The notes beneath the pieces were generated by a model. It saw only the letters and a program-made list of their open reading frames with translations, searched no databases and was not told the DNA's origin. A stretch of 42,119 nt of DNA from Acidimicrobiaceae bacterium. GTDB lineage: Bacteria; Actinomycetota; Acidimicrobiia; Acidimicrobiales; RAAP-2. Positions 15,953 through 25,041 of this stretch are shown here, piece after piece (position 1 is the first letter of the stretch; each line of letters opens with the position of its first letter). The position numbers and the translations under genes are program-made. Location: contig PLHJ01000019.1 of the NCBI GenBank assembly GCA_003138895.1, positions 27,144 through 69,262 on the forward strand, in the 5' to 3' direction.

Positions 15953-16993
15953 GTGCGCTCGCCTTATGAAATAACCCCCGACGAGCTGGCTTCTTTGATG
16001 AGCGACGAACCTCGCTACCGCGTTAATCAAGTCTGGCGAGGCCTGTGGGAACAGGACCTTGATCTAAGGGCCATCACCACGATTCCCAAGGCCCTTCGAG
16101 AAAAACTCAGCACTGAACTGGCGCCCAGCGTCGTCGCCCTCGAGGACGTTCAAAGCGACCTTGGAGCCACGAGAAAGTGGGTCTTTCAGATGGCCGACGG
16201 GGCCACTGTCGAAACCGTGCTCATGACCTATGACGACCGAGTCACCGTGTGCATTTCCACGCAGGCGGGCTGTGCCATGGGCTGCACGTTCTGTGCCACG
16301 GGGCAAGCGGGCTTTACTCGACAACTCAACGTTGGCGAAGTGTTGGAGCAGGTGTTCTTCGCCGCCCGCGCCGCCGCGCCGAGGAGACTGTCAAACGTTG
16401 TGTTCATGGGCATGGGCGAACCGCTGGCGAATTTTCCCGTGACGGTTGAAGTCGTTCGACGCTTGCACGAGTACCGCGGACTCTCCGCTCGACACTTGAC
16501 GGTTTCCACGGTTGGTGTGGCGCCGGCCATTGAACGTCTGGCACTTTTGGGACTCCCGCTCACGCTTGCTGTTTCCTTGCACGCCGCGAACGACGAGACG
16601 CGAAACGAACTCGTGCCCCTTAATCGTCGCTACCCCTTGGAGCGACTTCGACAAGCCTGCGAGAAATGGAATGACACGACCAAGCGACGACTCAGTTTTG
16701 AGTGGGCGCTTATTGACGGAGTAAACGACACCGAACAAGCAATGGACGAACTGTCTGACTACGCGCGCCCACTTCACGCGCATGTGAATCTCATACCTCT
16801 TAATCCCACGCCGGGTTACTTGGTGATGGGATCTTCCACACAGACCGTCAAGGATTTTCGCGACGGATTGATTGAGCGAGGGATCAACACGACGGTGCGC
16901 AACACGCGGGGACGCTCCATTGACGCGGCGTGTGGTCAGTTAGCGAACGTGACGAACGCCAAGCGGCGTGCCGTGCAACTCCGCGCGCGTTAG
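15953..16993 (+). CDS. rlmN: 23S rRNA (adenine-2503-C2) methyltransferase RlmN
   Basis: Radical-SAM enzyme that methylates A2503 of 23S rRNA (and A37 of some tRNAs). The 346-residue product carries the cluster motif CAMGCTFC (C107, C111, C114), the preceding CISTQAGC region, GMGEPLAN and a C-terminal RNTRGRSIDAACGQL holding the second catalytic cysteine that forms the protein-RNA intermediate. The GTG at 15953 is read as the start; it lies six bases after a TAGCCT hexamer and is probably leaderless. The last four bases overlap the end of the convergent MFS gene. Confidence 0.97.
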   Translation: MRSPYEITPDELASLMSDEPRYRVNQVWRGLWEQDLDLRAITTIPKALREKLSTELAPSVVALEDVQSDLGATRKWVFQMADGATVETVLMTYDDRVTVCISTQAGCAMGCTFCATGQAGFTRQLNVGEVLEQVFFAARAAAPRRLSNVVFMGMGEPLANFPVTVEVVRRLHEYRGLSARHLTVSTVGVAPAIERLALLGLPLTLAVSLHAANDETRNELVPLNRRYPLERLRQACEKWNDTTKRRLSFEWALIDGVNDTEQAMDELSDYARPLHAHVNLIPLNPTPGYLVMGSSTQTVKDFRDGLIERGINTTVRNTRGRSIDAACGQLANVTNAKRRAVQLRAR

Positions 16994-18213
16994 TCAGCGG
17001 TTGATGTCGTCCAAAAACTAGGACGCCACTTCGCGAGAGCGAACGCTCCCACGACACAAGCAATACCGCCCGAGACAATGGAAATCTCCGTCGAGGAGAA
17101 ACTCGCGACGACACCTGACTCAAAGGCGCCAAGACGCGGCCCGCCCGCCACCACCGCCATTTGAATGGACGAGAGACGACTGCGGAATTCGTCGGTGATG
17201 GACGTTTGCAAGATGGTGTTTCGAAGTACCGCTGAAATGACGTCGGCCCAGCCGGCGATACCTAAGAAGATCAGCGCTAACCACAAATAATGTGAGAACC
17301 CGAAGATCGCAATCGAGATTCCCCAAATCACGACGGCTAACACAACGGCCCGACCTCGCTTCTTGATGCGTTCCACCCATCCCGTGGTGGAAGCACCAAT
17401 GAAGGCACCGACGCCGGGAGCAGCGTAGAGAAAGCCAAGCGTGATGGTGCCGCCATGGAATGAAACAAGCGCCAGCGCCGGAAAGAGCGCCGTCGGCATG
17501 CCGAAAATCATGGCGTTCAGATCAACGAGATAGACACACTGCGCCATGACGTGTCCGCGAACGTACGTCGCACCCTGTTTGACGGACTTCCAGATAGAAA
17601 CGGCGGCGGCATTGCCGAGCGGTTGTAGTGGTCGAAGCGCGGAGGTGGCGAGCAACAACACGACGAAGGTTGCCGCGTCGAACCAATAACAAAATGCGAC
17701 GTTGACGGCGAGCAAGGGTCCGGCAAGCGTCGGACCCACGATGCTCGAGAGTTGAATGACGATCTGGTTGATGGAATATGCCGCGACGAGCTGGTCTTGT
17801 CGAACCAACTGAGGAATCGCCGCACTTCTCGCCGGACTGGAAAAACCTCCAAATCCTGAACTCAGCGCCGCGAGCGCCAACAACAACACCAAGTCGTGGT
17901 CGTGGAATTGCGCGTTAAGGGCCAGTCCGATGCTGACGAACATCAGCACCGCCGACCCGAACATCAGTACTCGACGTCGATCTATTCGGTCACCCACGGC
18001 GCCGCCCCACAGAGAACCAATAACGAGAAAGGGCAACTGAATAAGCGCAGTCAGTCCGACCCAGAGGCTCTGGTGCGTCTGCAAATACACCTGGTAGGGA
18101 ATGGCAACGAGCGTGACTTGATTGCCGAACATCGAGGCAAGTTGTCCACCAAAGAGAAGCCGAAAATCTCGGCTATCGCGCAGCGGACTTATGTCGACGA
18201 ACAGGCGAGCCAC
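16990..18213 (-). CDS. MFS transporter, EntS-like exporter
   Basis: A 407-residue membrane protein with about 12 hydrophobic segments of the major facilitator superfamily. The N-terminus (SPLRDSRDFRLLFGGQLAS, then QVTLVAIPYQVY) and the loop with GGAVGDRIDRRRVL match the MFS_3 group that includes the enterobactin exporter EntS and macrolide efflux proteins. Substrate cannot be predicted, and no siderophore genes are near. The GTG start at 18213 lies six bases after TAAAGT, so the message is probably leaderless. It is divergent from the dehydrogenase operon with 58 bases between the starts. Confidence 0.9.
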   Translation of the reverse strand: MARLFVDISPLRDSRDFRLLFGGQLASMFGNQVTLVAIPYQVYLQTHQSLWVGLTALIQLPFLVIGSLWGGAVGDRIDRRRVLMFGSAVLMFVSIGLALNAQFHDHDLVLLLALAALSSGFGGFSSPARSAAIPQLVRQDQLVAAYSINQIVIQLSSIVGPTLAGPLLAVNVAFCYWFDAATFVVLLLATSALRPLQPLGNAAAVSIWKSVKQGATYVRGHVMAQCVYLVDLNAMIFGMPTALFPALALVSFHGGTITLGFLYAAPGVGAFIGASTTGWVERIKKRGRAVVLAVVIWGISIAIFGFSHYLWLALIFLGIAGWADVISAVLRNTILQTSITDEFRSRLSSIQMAVVAGGPRLGAFESGVVASFSSTEISIVSGGIACVVGAFALAKWRPSFWTTSTAD

Positions 18214-18219
18214 GAAGAG

Positions 18220-18225
18220 ACTTTA
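18220..18225 (-). promoter_or_regulatory. -10 of leaderless MFS gene
   Basis: On the minus strand TAAAGT, then six bases, then the GTG at 18213. No Shine-Dalgarno is visible. Confidence 0.45.
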
Positions 18226-18271
18226 GGGGGTGCGTTATGGTTGGCCTAGAAAGCGGTGCAAAGGAGTATCG

Positions 18272-19339
18272 ATGAACGAGTCTGAACTCGTGCAGTTGGT
18301 GTCTCCCGAAGGGGAGCGCGTTCGCCACCCCGACTACGAGAGTTCTCTCGGCGTCGACGAGATCTTCGGTTTCTATCGCGATATGACGATTATTCGACGT
18401 ATTTGCAATGAAGCCACGTCACTGCAGCGACAAGGAGAACTCGCGCTGTGGGCACCGGTGCAGGGACAAGAAGCGGCCCAAATTGGCTGTGGACGGGCCA
18501 TGACCGAAAAGGATTTTGGCTTTCCTACCTACCGTGAGCACGGAATTGCGTGGTGTCGCGGTGTGCCGCCACTCAACATGTTGCGTCTCTTTCGTGGCGT
18601 CAGCCAAGGTGGATGGGATCCCCAGCACTACCGGTTTTCAACGCCGACGATTGTGCTCGGCGATCAGACGCTGACGGCCGTGGGCTACGCCATGGGCATC
18701 CAAAAAGACGGTACCGACGAAGCGAGTGTCGCGTTCTTTGGTGACGGCGCTTCCAGCCAGGGTGACGTCAGCGAAGCCTTTGTGTGGGCAGCGTCCTTTG
18801 ACGCTCCGGTGGTGTTCTTCTTGCAGAACAATCAGTGGGCTATTTCAGAACCTTCGACACTGCAAACGAAGATTCCGCTCTACCGACGCGCCGAGGGTTT
18901 TGGTTTCCCCGGGATTCGCGTCGACGGCAACGACGTCCTCGCGGTCTACGAGGTAACGAAACGCGCACTCGAGAACGCTCACGAAGGTGGTGGACCGACG
19001 CTCGTCGAAGCGTTCACGTACCGCATGAGTCCGCACACGACGTCAGATGACCCCACGCGCTACCGCACTGACGCCGAAGTCGAGGTGTGGAAGCACCGCG
19101 ACCCGATCGAGCGCACGAAGGCGCTGCTGGTTCGTGAATACAAATACAAGAACTCCCACTTCGAAGAAGTGCGAGAAGAAGCAGAAGCAATCGCGCTCAA
19201 ACTACGTGACGATCTGTTGAGCCTGCCTGATCCCGACCCGACGTTTATCTTCGACAATGCCTACGCCGCCCCCCATCCGTTGATCGACGATGGTCGTCGC
19301 GACATGATTGAACTCGGCGTGAGTTCGGTGACGTCATGA
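18272..19339 (+). CDS. pdhA: 2-Oxoacid dehydrogenase E1 component, alpha subunit
   Basis: Thiamine-diphosphate-dependent subunit of a 2-oxoacid dehydrogenase complex, most like pyruvate dehydrogenase E1 alpha, which decarboxylates pyruvate and passes the two-carbon unit to E2. The 355-residue product has the ThDP motif beginning FGDGASSQGDVSEAF and ending LQNNQWAIS, and phosphorylation-loop-like SPHTTSDDPTRYR. The ATG at 18272 follows a strong AAAGGAGT; the upstream part of the open frame is not family-like. It overlaps pdhB by four bases. Branched-chain 2-oxoacids are also possible substrates, since these heterodimeric E1 enzymes are hard to separate by sequence. Confidence 0.9.
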   Translation: MNESELVQLVSPEGERVRHPDYESSLGVDEIFGFYRDMTIIRRICNEATSLQRQGELALWAPVQGQEAAQIGCGRAMTEKDFGFPTYREHGIAWCRGVPPLNMLRLFRGVSQGGWDPQHYRFSTPTIVLGDQTLTAVGYAMGIQKDGTDEASVAFFGDGASSQGDVSEAFVWAASFDAPVVFFLQNNQWAISEPSTLQTKIPLYRRAEGFGFPGIRVDGNDVLAVYEVTKRALENAHEGGGPTLVEAFTYRMSPHTTSDDPTRYRTDAEVEVWKHRDPIERTKALLVREYKYKNSHFEEVREEAEAIALKLRDDLLSLPDPDPTFIFDNAYAAPHPLIDDGRRDMIELGVSSVTS

Positions 19340-20322
19340 CGACGACGTCGCTCACGATGGCAAAGGCCCTCAACGCCGGGCTTCGAAAGGCCCTAGAAAA
19401 TGACCCCAAGGTCCTCTTGATGGGCGAGGACATTGGCAAGTTAGGCGGCGTCTTTCGCATTACCGATGGCCTGCAAAAAGACTTTGGGGCGGACCGCGTG
19501 ATTGATTCGCCCCTCGCTGAATCGGCCATTGTTGGCACCGCCGTTGGTCTCGCAATTCGTGGCTACCGACCGGTCTGTGAAATCCAATTTGACGGGTTTG
19601 TCTATCCGGCCTTTGATCAAATTGTTTCCCAGGTGGCGAAGCTTCGCTCGAGAACCGAGGGTGTCTACCGCATGGGTATCGTGATTCGCTTGCCCTTTGC
19701 GGGCGGTATTGGCGCGGTGGAACACCATTCGGAAAGTCCCGAGGCGTATTTTGCTCACACGGCGGGACTTCGCGTGGTGTCGTGTTCGACGCCGCACGAT
19801 GCCTACTGGATGATTCAAGAAGCGATTGCCCACGACGACCCGATTATTTTTTGTGAGCCAAAGTGTCGCTACTGGGAAAAAGGCGACGTTGATCTCGATA
19901 ACCCCGGTCGAGGTCTCTTTGAAGCGAACCGCGTACGAGAAGGTTCTGACGTCACGGTTGTCGCCTGGGGCCCGAGTGTGAAGACGACTCTTCGAGCCGC
20001 CGAGGTTGCCGCCACGGAAGGACGCTCCGTTGAAGTGATTGACGCTCGAAGCGTGGCGCCCCTTGATCTTGCGCCACTGGTTGCCTCGGTCAAAAAGACC
20101 GGAAGGCTTATCGTCGTGCACGAAGCACCGCCCACCGCATCAATGGGTGCGGACATCATTCGCCGTCTGAGCGAGGAATGCTTTTATTCGCTTCGCGCGC
20201 CGGGTTTGCAAGTGTCGGGATATCACACCCCGTATCCACCCGCTCGTATTGAAGACGCTTTTCGTCCGAGTGTCGACCGGATTCTCGACGCTATCGATCG
20301 CTCGATGGACTACGGATTATGA
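19336..20322 (+). CDS. pdhB: 2-Oxoacid dehydrogenase E1 component, beta subunit
   Basis: Partner of E1 alpha; 328 residues, normal length. Family motifs include LMGEDIGKLGGVFR near the N-terminus, ESAIVGTAVGLAIRGYRPV, the E2-facing YRMGIVIRLPFAGGIGAVEHHSES region (seen as RLPFAGGIGAVEHHSE) and the C-terminal VHEAPPTASMGADI. The ATG at 19336 overlaps the pdhA stop (ATGA), and the stop overlaps the E2 start in the same way, so the three subunits are translated in a coupled series, consistent with one stoichiometric complex. Confidence 0.92.
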   Translation: MTTTSLTMAKALNAGLRKALENDPKVLLMGEDIGKLGGVFRITDGLQKDFGADRVIDSPLAESAIVGTAVGLAIRGYRPVCEIQFDGFVYPAFDQIVSQVAKLRSRTEGVYRMGIVIRLPFAGGIGAVEHHSESPEAYFAHTAGLRVVSCSTPHDAYWMIQEAIAHDDPIIFCEPKCRYWEKGDVDLDNPGRGLFEANRVREGSDVTVVAWGPSVKTTLRAAEVAATEGRSVEVIDARSVAPLDLAPLVASVKKTGRLIVVHEAPPTASMGADIIRRLSEECFYSLRAPGLQVSGYHTPYPPARIEDAFRPSVDRILDAIDRSMDYGL

Positions 20323-21656
20323 GTCACCGCACGTTTCTCATGCCCGACGTGGGCGAGGGGCTCACCGAAGCAGAGATTGTGACGTGGAAAGTGAGCGTCG
20401 GCGACACCGTGACGCTCAATCAACCACTCGTTGATATTGAAACCGCCAAGGCCACGGTGGAACTGCCGAGCCCGTTCGTGGGCGTCGTTTCTGAACTGCA
20501 CGGACAAGTGGGCGACGTTATTGAAGTGGGAAAGCCCCTTATTGAAATTGAAGTACGTGACGACTCCTCGAGTGGTGCCACGCCGGCGCCTGTTAAGCCC
20601 ACTGCTCGCACCGCCGTGTTCGTGGGCTATGGGACTTCCGAAGAAAACGAGGTGGCCACGCGACGACATCGCCGGGCCCCATCCACCAGCACAGCTTTCG
20701 GACCAGTTGTTCCAACCCCGTCGGTGGCGAGTGTTGTCACCGCGGCGCACGTGCGCTCGACGCCACCCGTTCGCCTCTACGCCAAGCAACACGGTTTGGA
20801 CATTTCGTTGGTGCCGGGCACCGGTCGCGATGGACTCGTCACGAGAGACGACGTGGATCGAGCGTTGTCAGGTACGCAACGAAGAACACCGTCCGCGCCG
20901 TCCAATGCCCCAACTCGCTTTGTCGGCCACGACCTCGAACCTTGGGACTCGGGCCCTAAAGAAGAACGAATTCCAGTGCGAGGTGTGCTTCGTTCCATGG
21001 CCGAGGCCATGGTGCAAAGTGCGTTCAGCGCACCACACGCCGCCGTGTGGGTTCGTGTCGACGCCACACCAACAATGGACTTGGTGAAGTCATTAAAAGC
21101 TCGACCTTCACTCGCCAACATTCGACTTTCACCGCTTGTGATCGTTGCTTTGGCGTTGTGTGACGCCGCTCGCACGTACCCCGGGATCAATTCAAGCTTT
21201 GACGCCGCGAACAACGACGTCATTATTCGACGAAGCGTGGCCCTCGGTATTGCGGCTGACACGCCGCGAGGTCTTCTTGCCCCAAACATCAAGAACGCCG
21301 ATCAGTTGGACCTCGTCGACATGGCGTTGGCACTTGATCAATTGGTGACAAAAGCCCGGGCCGGCACAACAACCCCCGCCGAGATGCTGGGCACCACTCT
21401 GTCGATCACCAACGTAGGACCCATGGGCGTTGATGGAGCCGTGCCGATCTTGCCGCCCGGCACGTCGGCGATTTTGGTCGTCGGTCAAATTGCCAAGGCG
21501 CCGTGGGTTCGCGACAACGAAGTGGTTGTGCGCGACGTGGTCGAGATTGGACTTTCGTTTGACCATCGTCACATTGATGGTGCATTGGCGTCCGGCGTGC
21601 TTTCGCACGTAGGTCGCTTTTTGAGTGACCCCGCTCCGGCGTTACTTGCGAGGTAA
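20319..21656 (+). CDS. pdhC: Dihydrolipoamide acyltransferase (E2)
   Basis: Core of the complex, accepting the acyl group on lipoate and transferring it to CoA. The 445-residue product has one lipoyl domain (residues 1-80) with the lipoylated K44 in IETAKATVELP, a linker, a peripheral subunit-binding domain at about 144-182 (VRLYAKQHGLDISLVPGTG), a second flexible linker, and the catalytic domain ending with FDHRHIDGALA, which holds the active His and Asp. A single lipoyl domain is typical of actinobacterial branched-chain or pyruvate E2. No dihydrolipoamide dehydrogenase gene follows, so E3 must be encoded elsewhere. The gene ends three bases before the convergent peroxiredoxin. Confidence 0.92.
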   Translation: MSHRTFLMPDVGEGLTEAEIVTWKVSVGDTVTLNQPLVDIETAKATVELPSPFVGVVSELHGQVGDVIEVGKPLIEIEVRDDSSSGATPAPVKPTARTAVFVGYGTSEENEVATRRHRRAPSTSTAFGPVVPTPSVASVVTAAHVRSTPPVRLYAKQHGLDISLVPGTGRDGLVTRDDVDRALSGTQRRTPSAPSNAPTRFVGHDLEPWDSGPKEERIPVRGVLRSMAEAMVQSAFSAPHAAVWVRVDATPTMDLVKSLKARPSLANIRLSPLVIVALALCDAARTYPGINSSFDAANNDVIIRRSVALGIAADTPRGLLAPNIKNADQLDLVDMALALDQLVTKARAGTTTPAEMLGTTLSITNVGPMGVDGAVPILPPGTSAILVVGQIAKAPWVRDNEVVVRDVVEIGLSFDHRHIDGALASGVLSHVGRFLSDPAPALLAR

Positions 21657-21659
21657 CAC

Positions 21660-22106
21660 TCAGGCTTTAAGGGCTGCCAAAGCCCGGTCAGCGTGCACGT
21701 TCATATTCATTTCGTTCGTAATCACGTCCACAATGACGCGGTCGGTATTGATGACGAACGTCGTGCGCTTCACCTTTAAAAAGTCGAGGGCTCGCTTGAC
21801 GCCGTAGAGCTTCGCCACGTGGCCACCGACGTCGGCGAGTAACGGATAATCGAGACCGTTTTCATCGGTGAACTTGAGTTGCTTTTCCACGTTGTCCATG
21901 GAGATCCCAATTCGCTGGGCGCCGGCGGCGGAGAATTCAGCGGCGAGGTCGCGAAAGTAACACGACTCCTTCGTGCAACCCTTGGTCATAGCGGCCGGGT
22001 AAAAGAACAGCACCACCGGACCACTCGATAACAACGAACTGAGTGTTCTAGAAGCCCCGTGTTGATCAAGAAGCGTGAAGTCTGGTGCTACGTCGCCTAT
22101 CTGCAT
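21660..22106 (-). CDS. bcp: Thioredoxin-dependent peroxiredoxin, BCP/PrxQ type
   Basis: Reduces hydrogen peroxide and organic peroxides, being recycled by thioredoxin, for which trxA and trxB are in this window. The 148-residue product has the PxxxT..C active site in YPAAMTKGCTKESC: peroxidatic C44 and, five residues later, C49, the alpha2-type resolving cysteine of many BCP proteins. Length and the N-terminal GDVAPDFTL are typical. The ATG at 22106 lies six bases after TAGTCT, so the transcript is probably leaderless. Confidence 0.94.
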   Translation of the reverse strand: MQIGDVAPDFTLLDQHGASRTLSSLLSSGPVVLFFYPAAMTKGCTKESCYFRDLAAEFSAAGAQRIGISMDNVEKQLKFTDENGLDYPLLADVGGHVAKLYGVKRALDFLKVKRTTFVINTDRVIVDVITNEMNMNVHADRALAALKA

Positions 22107-22112
22107 GGTCTA

Positions 22113-22118
22113 AGACTA
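22113..22118 (-). promoter_or_regulatory. -10 of leaderless bcp
   Basis: On the minus strand TAGTCT, six bases, then the ATG at 22106; no Shine-Dalgarno. Confidence 0.45.
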
Positions 22119-22127
22119 GGCCTGCTT

Positions 22128-22820
22128 CTAGGGATCGAGGCGAAACCCGACCCCACGAATCGTGAGCAAATGACGAGGTGTCGCCGGGTCAACTTCGATT
22201 TTTTGTCGAACGCGCTTGATGTGCGTGTCGAGTGTTCGGGTGTCGGTGAGTTCTTGACCCCACCAGAGGGCGTCGAGACACTGTTCGCGCGTGACGACTT
22301 GACCGAGTCGGTTCGCGAGCAAATTGAGGAGGTCAAATTCCTTGCGGCTCATGTCTATGACGTCGCCGCCTCGAGAAACCACTCGTCGACCAACGTCAAT
22401 ACGAACGTCGCCAAAGGAGAGCGTCTCACTTTGGGCGTCGGGTTCGAAGCGACGAAGAACTGCGCGCATGCGAGCAACGAGCTCGCGCATGCGAAAGGGT
22501 TTTGTGACATAGTCGGCCGCTCCAAATTCGAGGCCGAGGACAATGTCCACTTCTTCGTGTCGAGCCGACACCATGATCACCGGCGTGTTCGATGCACTGC
22601 GCACTTCGCGGCAGTAATCGATGCCCGAGCCGTCGGGCAACATCACGTCCAGCAAGAGAAGATCGGGCTTCATGGATGAAAACAGTTCGCGGGCGTCGTG
22701 CAGGTTCGAAGCCGGCACGACGATAAAGCCTTCGACGGTGAGTCCAATGTTCAAAGCCTCAAGGTAACTCGGTTCGTCCTCAACCACCATGACGACCACG
22801 CGTCCCTCGGGATCAACCAT
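22128..22820 (-). CDS. OmpR/PhoB-family response regulator, no adjacent kinase
   Basis: Two-component response regulator, 230 residues from the ATG at 22820 (another ATG pair lies upstream at 22853; neither has a clear Shine-Dalgarno). The receiver domain has VVEDEP, the phospho-acceptor aspartate in LLLLDVMLPDGSG (residue 58 from this start), ARHEE and the lysine in VTKPFRMREL. The C-terminal winged helix shows RKEFDLLNLLANRLGQVVTREQCLDALW, here the LARGE pieces RKEFDLLNLLA and VTREQCLDALW, and DTHIKRVRQKIE. The kind is close to RegX3. Its histidine kinase is not a neighbour, so it is an orphan within this window. Confidence 0.92.
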   Translation of the reverse strand: MVDPEGRVVVMVVEDEPSYLEALNIGLTVEGFIVVPASNLHDARELFSSMKPDLLLLDVMLPDGSGIDYCREVRSASNTPVIMVSARHEEVDIVLGLEFGAADYVTKPFRMRELVARMRAVLRRFEPDAQSETLSFGDVRIDVGRRVVSRGGDVIDMSRKEFDLLNLLANRLGQVVTREQCLDALWWGQELTDTRTLDTHIKRVRQKIEVDPATPRHLLTIRGVGFRLDP

Positions 22821-23017
22821 TGACCGCTCGGGGGCCAGGAGCGGACACATCATTCACGCCCATCTCGAAGAGTGGCGCGCGGGATTTTCAACAGGGAGAG
22901 GAGAAAAGGTAAACGCGCCACGTTTGCAACGTACGCCCGTCGAGTAATCCCCACGTGAAAGTGTGGCTACACGCAGGTAGTCCCTGAGTGAATCTTTGGG
23001 GACCGAATGGAGAGTTG

Positions 23018-23044
23018 CTGGCCTCGCTTGTCACGACAGGCCAG
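23018..23044. terminator. Stem-loop downstream of DUF4389 gene
   Basis: CTGGCCT (23018-23024) pairs with AGGCCAG (23038-23044), about 25 bases beyond the DUF4389 stop on the minus strand. There is no clear T run, so a terminator role is only likely. The remaining 22854-23068 stretch shows no convincing gene. Confidence 0.4.
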
Positions 23045-23068
23045 GCGCAACGATTGTCTTGTTGCCGG

Positions 23069-23809
23069 TTACAGCCTTCCCGCTCGGGTGAGGACGTAAT
23101 AGAGCACCGACAACACAATGGCGACCACGACGAGGTTTTGCGCGCTCGAAGATATTGCAAAGTACGACGTCTTTTCGGTGCGGGGTTCATCATTGCTCTG
23201 CGCATCACCGCGCCATCCGTGCCAGGGCTGGTTAGGAGTGAGTAGCCAGACGTAGGCAAGGGAACGTATGGAATAACGAAGAATTGTGGCCACGCACTGG
23301 TGCAGCGCACGTGGTGCTCGACCCGTGAAGAGCGTACAAAACCACATAATGACGATGAAGATAACGATGCCCACGCTGAAAAGTACTGAGAGGAGATAGC
23401 TGGGGACGCTCAGGATGATCCGAAAAAATACGGCGAATCGGTTGAGAGGATCGTGGCGAATGTTCAAATCAACCGCGCTGTCGCTACTTGGCGAAACGCG
23501 AAACTTCGGAAAGGTACCGGTGAGGAGTGAGCCATAAGCGCCTACGTTGGCGAAATAACGAAGGATGCCCGTGAGCAGAACCTGAAAGCTCGTGGGAACG
23601 CGTCCGAGAATTAAGGCGACGAACCACCCCACGACCACGACCACTTCGGCGACGAAGAAGAGTAGATAGAGCGCCACGTAATGGGGTATCAGGAGAAAAA
23701 TTCGAAAGAATACGCCTAGGCGCCCTTGCTGCGGCGGCGTCAAACTGATTGCTAAGGAAACGCCAGGATCGTTTAATTGCGGCTGGTGTTGAACATTCAA
23801 TGCAGACAC
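23069..23809 (-). CDS. DUF4389 membrane protein with two tandem domains
   Basis: A 246-residue integral membrane protein of the DUF4389 family, function unknown. The unit FFRIFLLIPHYVALYLLF...LILGRVP...ILRYFANVGAYGSLLT is repeated as FFRIILSVPSYLLSVLF...LFTGRAP...ILRYSIRSLAYVWLLT, so the protein is an internal duplication with about four or five membrane helices, each repeat preceded by a short hydrophilic beta-like stretch. A final hydrophobic helix ends the chain. I prefer the GTG at 23809, which follows an AGAGAGGGG purine run, over the ATG at 23839. It stands alone, divergent from the alcohol dehydrogenase. Confidence 0.85.
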   Translation of the reverse strand: MSALNVQHQPQLNDPGVSLAISLTPPQQGRLGVFFRIFLLIPHYVALYLLFFVAEVVVVVGWFVALILGRVPTSFQVLLTGILRYFANVGAYGSLLTGTFPKFRVSPSSDSAVDLNIRHDPLNRFAVFFRIILSVPSYLLSVLFSVGIVIFIVIMWFCTLFTGRAPRALHQCVATILRYSIRSLAYVWLLTPNQPWHGWRGDAQSNDEPRTEKTSYFAISSSAQNLVVVAIVLSVLYYVLTRAGRL

Positions 23810-23948
23810 TTTGGCCCCTCTCTTTTCGGGTTCCCCCACGACCCCGAAGCTTCTTCATCGTAGGTGAATTGATTTTGTGACGTTGGCCCCCAATCAACAA
23901 AACGTCGATATTCCTACATTCATTAGTGAGGACCATTTTGGAGGAATC

Positions 23949-24989
23949 ATGAAAGCACTTGTCTATGAAGGACCCGGCGAAAAAAGTTGGAAAGACGTAC
24001 CGGACCCAAAAATCATTGACGACACCGACGCGCTTGTTCGCGTCGACGTGACGACCATTTGCGGATCAGACCTGCATATTTTGAAAGGTGACGTACCAGA
24101 AGTCACCAAAGGTCGCATCTTGGGCCACGAGGCCGTGGGTACCGTGACCGAAGTTGGCGCGAATGTAAAGACGCGCAAAGTCGGTGACCGCGTGCTCGTG
24201 TCGTGCATTACGTCGTGTGGACAGTGTCGCTACTGTCGCGAGGGAAAATTTGGCCAGTGTCTCGGTGGCGGTGGTTGGATTCTGGGTCACCTTATTGACG
24301 GCACGCAGGCCGAAATGGTTCGAGTGCCGTTCGCTGACAACTCAACGTATCTCGTTCCTAAGGGCGTGAGCGACGACGAAGTTCTTATGGTCGCGGACAT
24401 CATTCCCACGGCGTACGAAGTGGGAGTCTTAAATGGTGTCGTCCAACCGGGTGACACGGTTGCCATTGTGGGAGCCGGCCCCATTGGCCTTTCGGCCATT
24501 CTCGGCGCGTCGCTCTTCTCGCCCGAACACATCATCGCGATTGACCTCGCCGATGTTCGTTTGGAAGCGGCCAAGCGATTTGGCGCGGACATTCAGATCA
24601 ACAACGGTCGTGAAGATGCCGTCAAGATGGTGCAGGACCTGACCAATGGTCTGGGTGCCGACGTTGCCATTGAAGCGGTGGGTGTTCCCGACACATTTGA
24701 ACTTTGTACCCAACTGGTTCGCCCCGGAGGACACGTGGCGAACATTGGTGTGCACGGAAAGTCTGCGCCGTTGCACCTCGAGTCTCTGTGGAGTCGCGAC
24801 GTCCGCATCACGACGGGTCTCGTTGACACCTATTCGACACCCGTGCTGCTTCGTCTCGTGGCGAATCACCGGATTCCCGCCAAGGAATTCGTGAGTCACC
24901 AGTTCAAGTTGGACGAAATGCTGAAGGCCTACGACGTCTTTTCGAGGGCCAGCGAAACGGGCGCTCTCAAGGTCGTGCTGAACAAGTAA
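23949..24989 (+). CDS. Zinc-dependent alcohol dehydrogenase family protein
   Basis: Medium-chain dehydrogenase/reductase of 346 residues. Catalytic zinc ligands are C38 (TICGSDLH) and H60-E61 (ILGHEAVG); the structural zinc loop is complete with C90, C93, C96 and C104 in [15 protein letters not shown]. The Rossmann motif [13 protein letters not shown] and the acidic D after the second strand in [10 protein letters not shown] favour NAD(H). The ATG at 23949 follows GGAGGAATC, a good Shine-Dalgarno; the longer frame is not family-like. It most resembles the zinc ADH and threonine/sorbitol dehydrogenase-like group; substrate is uncertain, with a short secondary alcohol or aldehyde a fair guess. 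Confidence 0.93.
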   Translation: MKALVYEGPGEKSWKDVPDPKIIDDTDALVRVDVTTICGSDLHILKGDVPEVTKGRILGHEAVGTVTEVGANVKTRKVGDRVLVSCITSCGQCRYCREGKFGQCLGGGGWILGHLIDGTQAEMVRVPFADNSTYLVPKGVSDDEVLMVADIIPTAYEVGVLNGVVQPGDTVAIVGAGPIGLSAILGASLFSPEHIIAIDLADVRLEAAKRFGADIQINNGREDAVKMVQDLTNGLGADVAIEAVGVPDTFELCTQLVRPGGHVANIGVHGKSAPLHLESLWSRDVRITTGLVDTYSTPVLLRLVANHRIPAKEFVSHQFKLDEMLKAYDVFSRASETGALKVVLNK

Positions 24990-24998
24990 CCATTGGAA

Positions 24999-25020
24999 AG
25001 TGTGCTTCGCAAAGCACACT
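24999..25020 (+). terminator. Stem-loop after alcohol dehydrogenase gene
   Basis: AGTGTGCTT and AAGCACACT form a perfect 9-base-pair stem with a 4-base CGCA loop, nine bases after the stop codon. There is no T run, so it could be a terminator or a stabilising end structure. Confidence 0.5.
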
Positions 25021-25041
25021 GCATATGTAAGGTGTGGCGTA

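Noticed and set aside
19441..20121. 226-residue minus-strand ORF inside pdhB
   Set aside because: Shadow of a conserved gene, no motif, odd composition.
22888..23310. 140-residue minus-strand ORF in the gap and DUF4389 region
   Set aside because: Overlaps DUF4389 in another frame on the same strand and has no start signal or domain.
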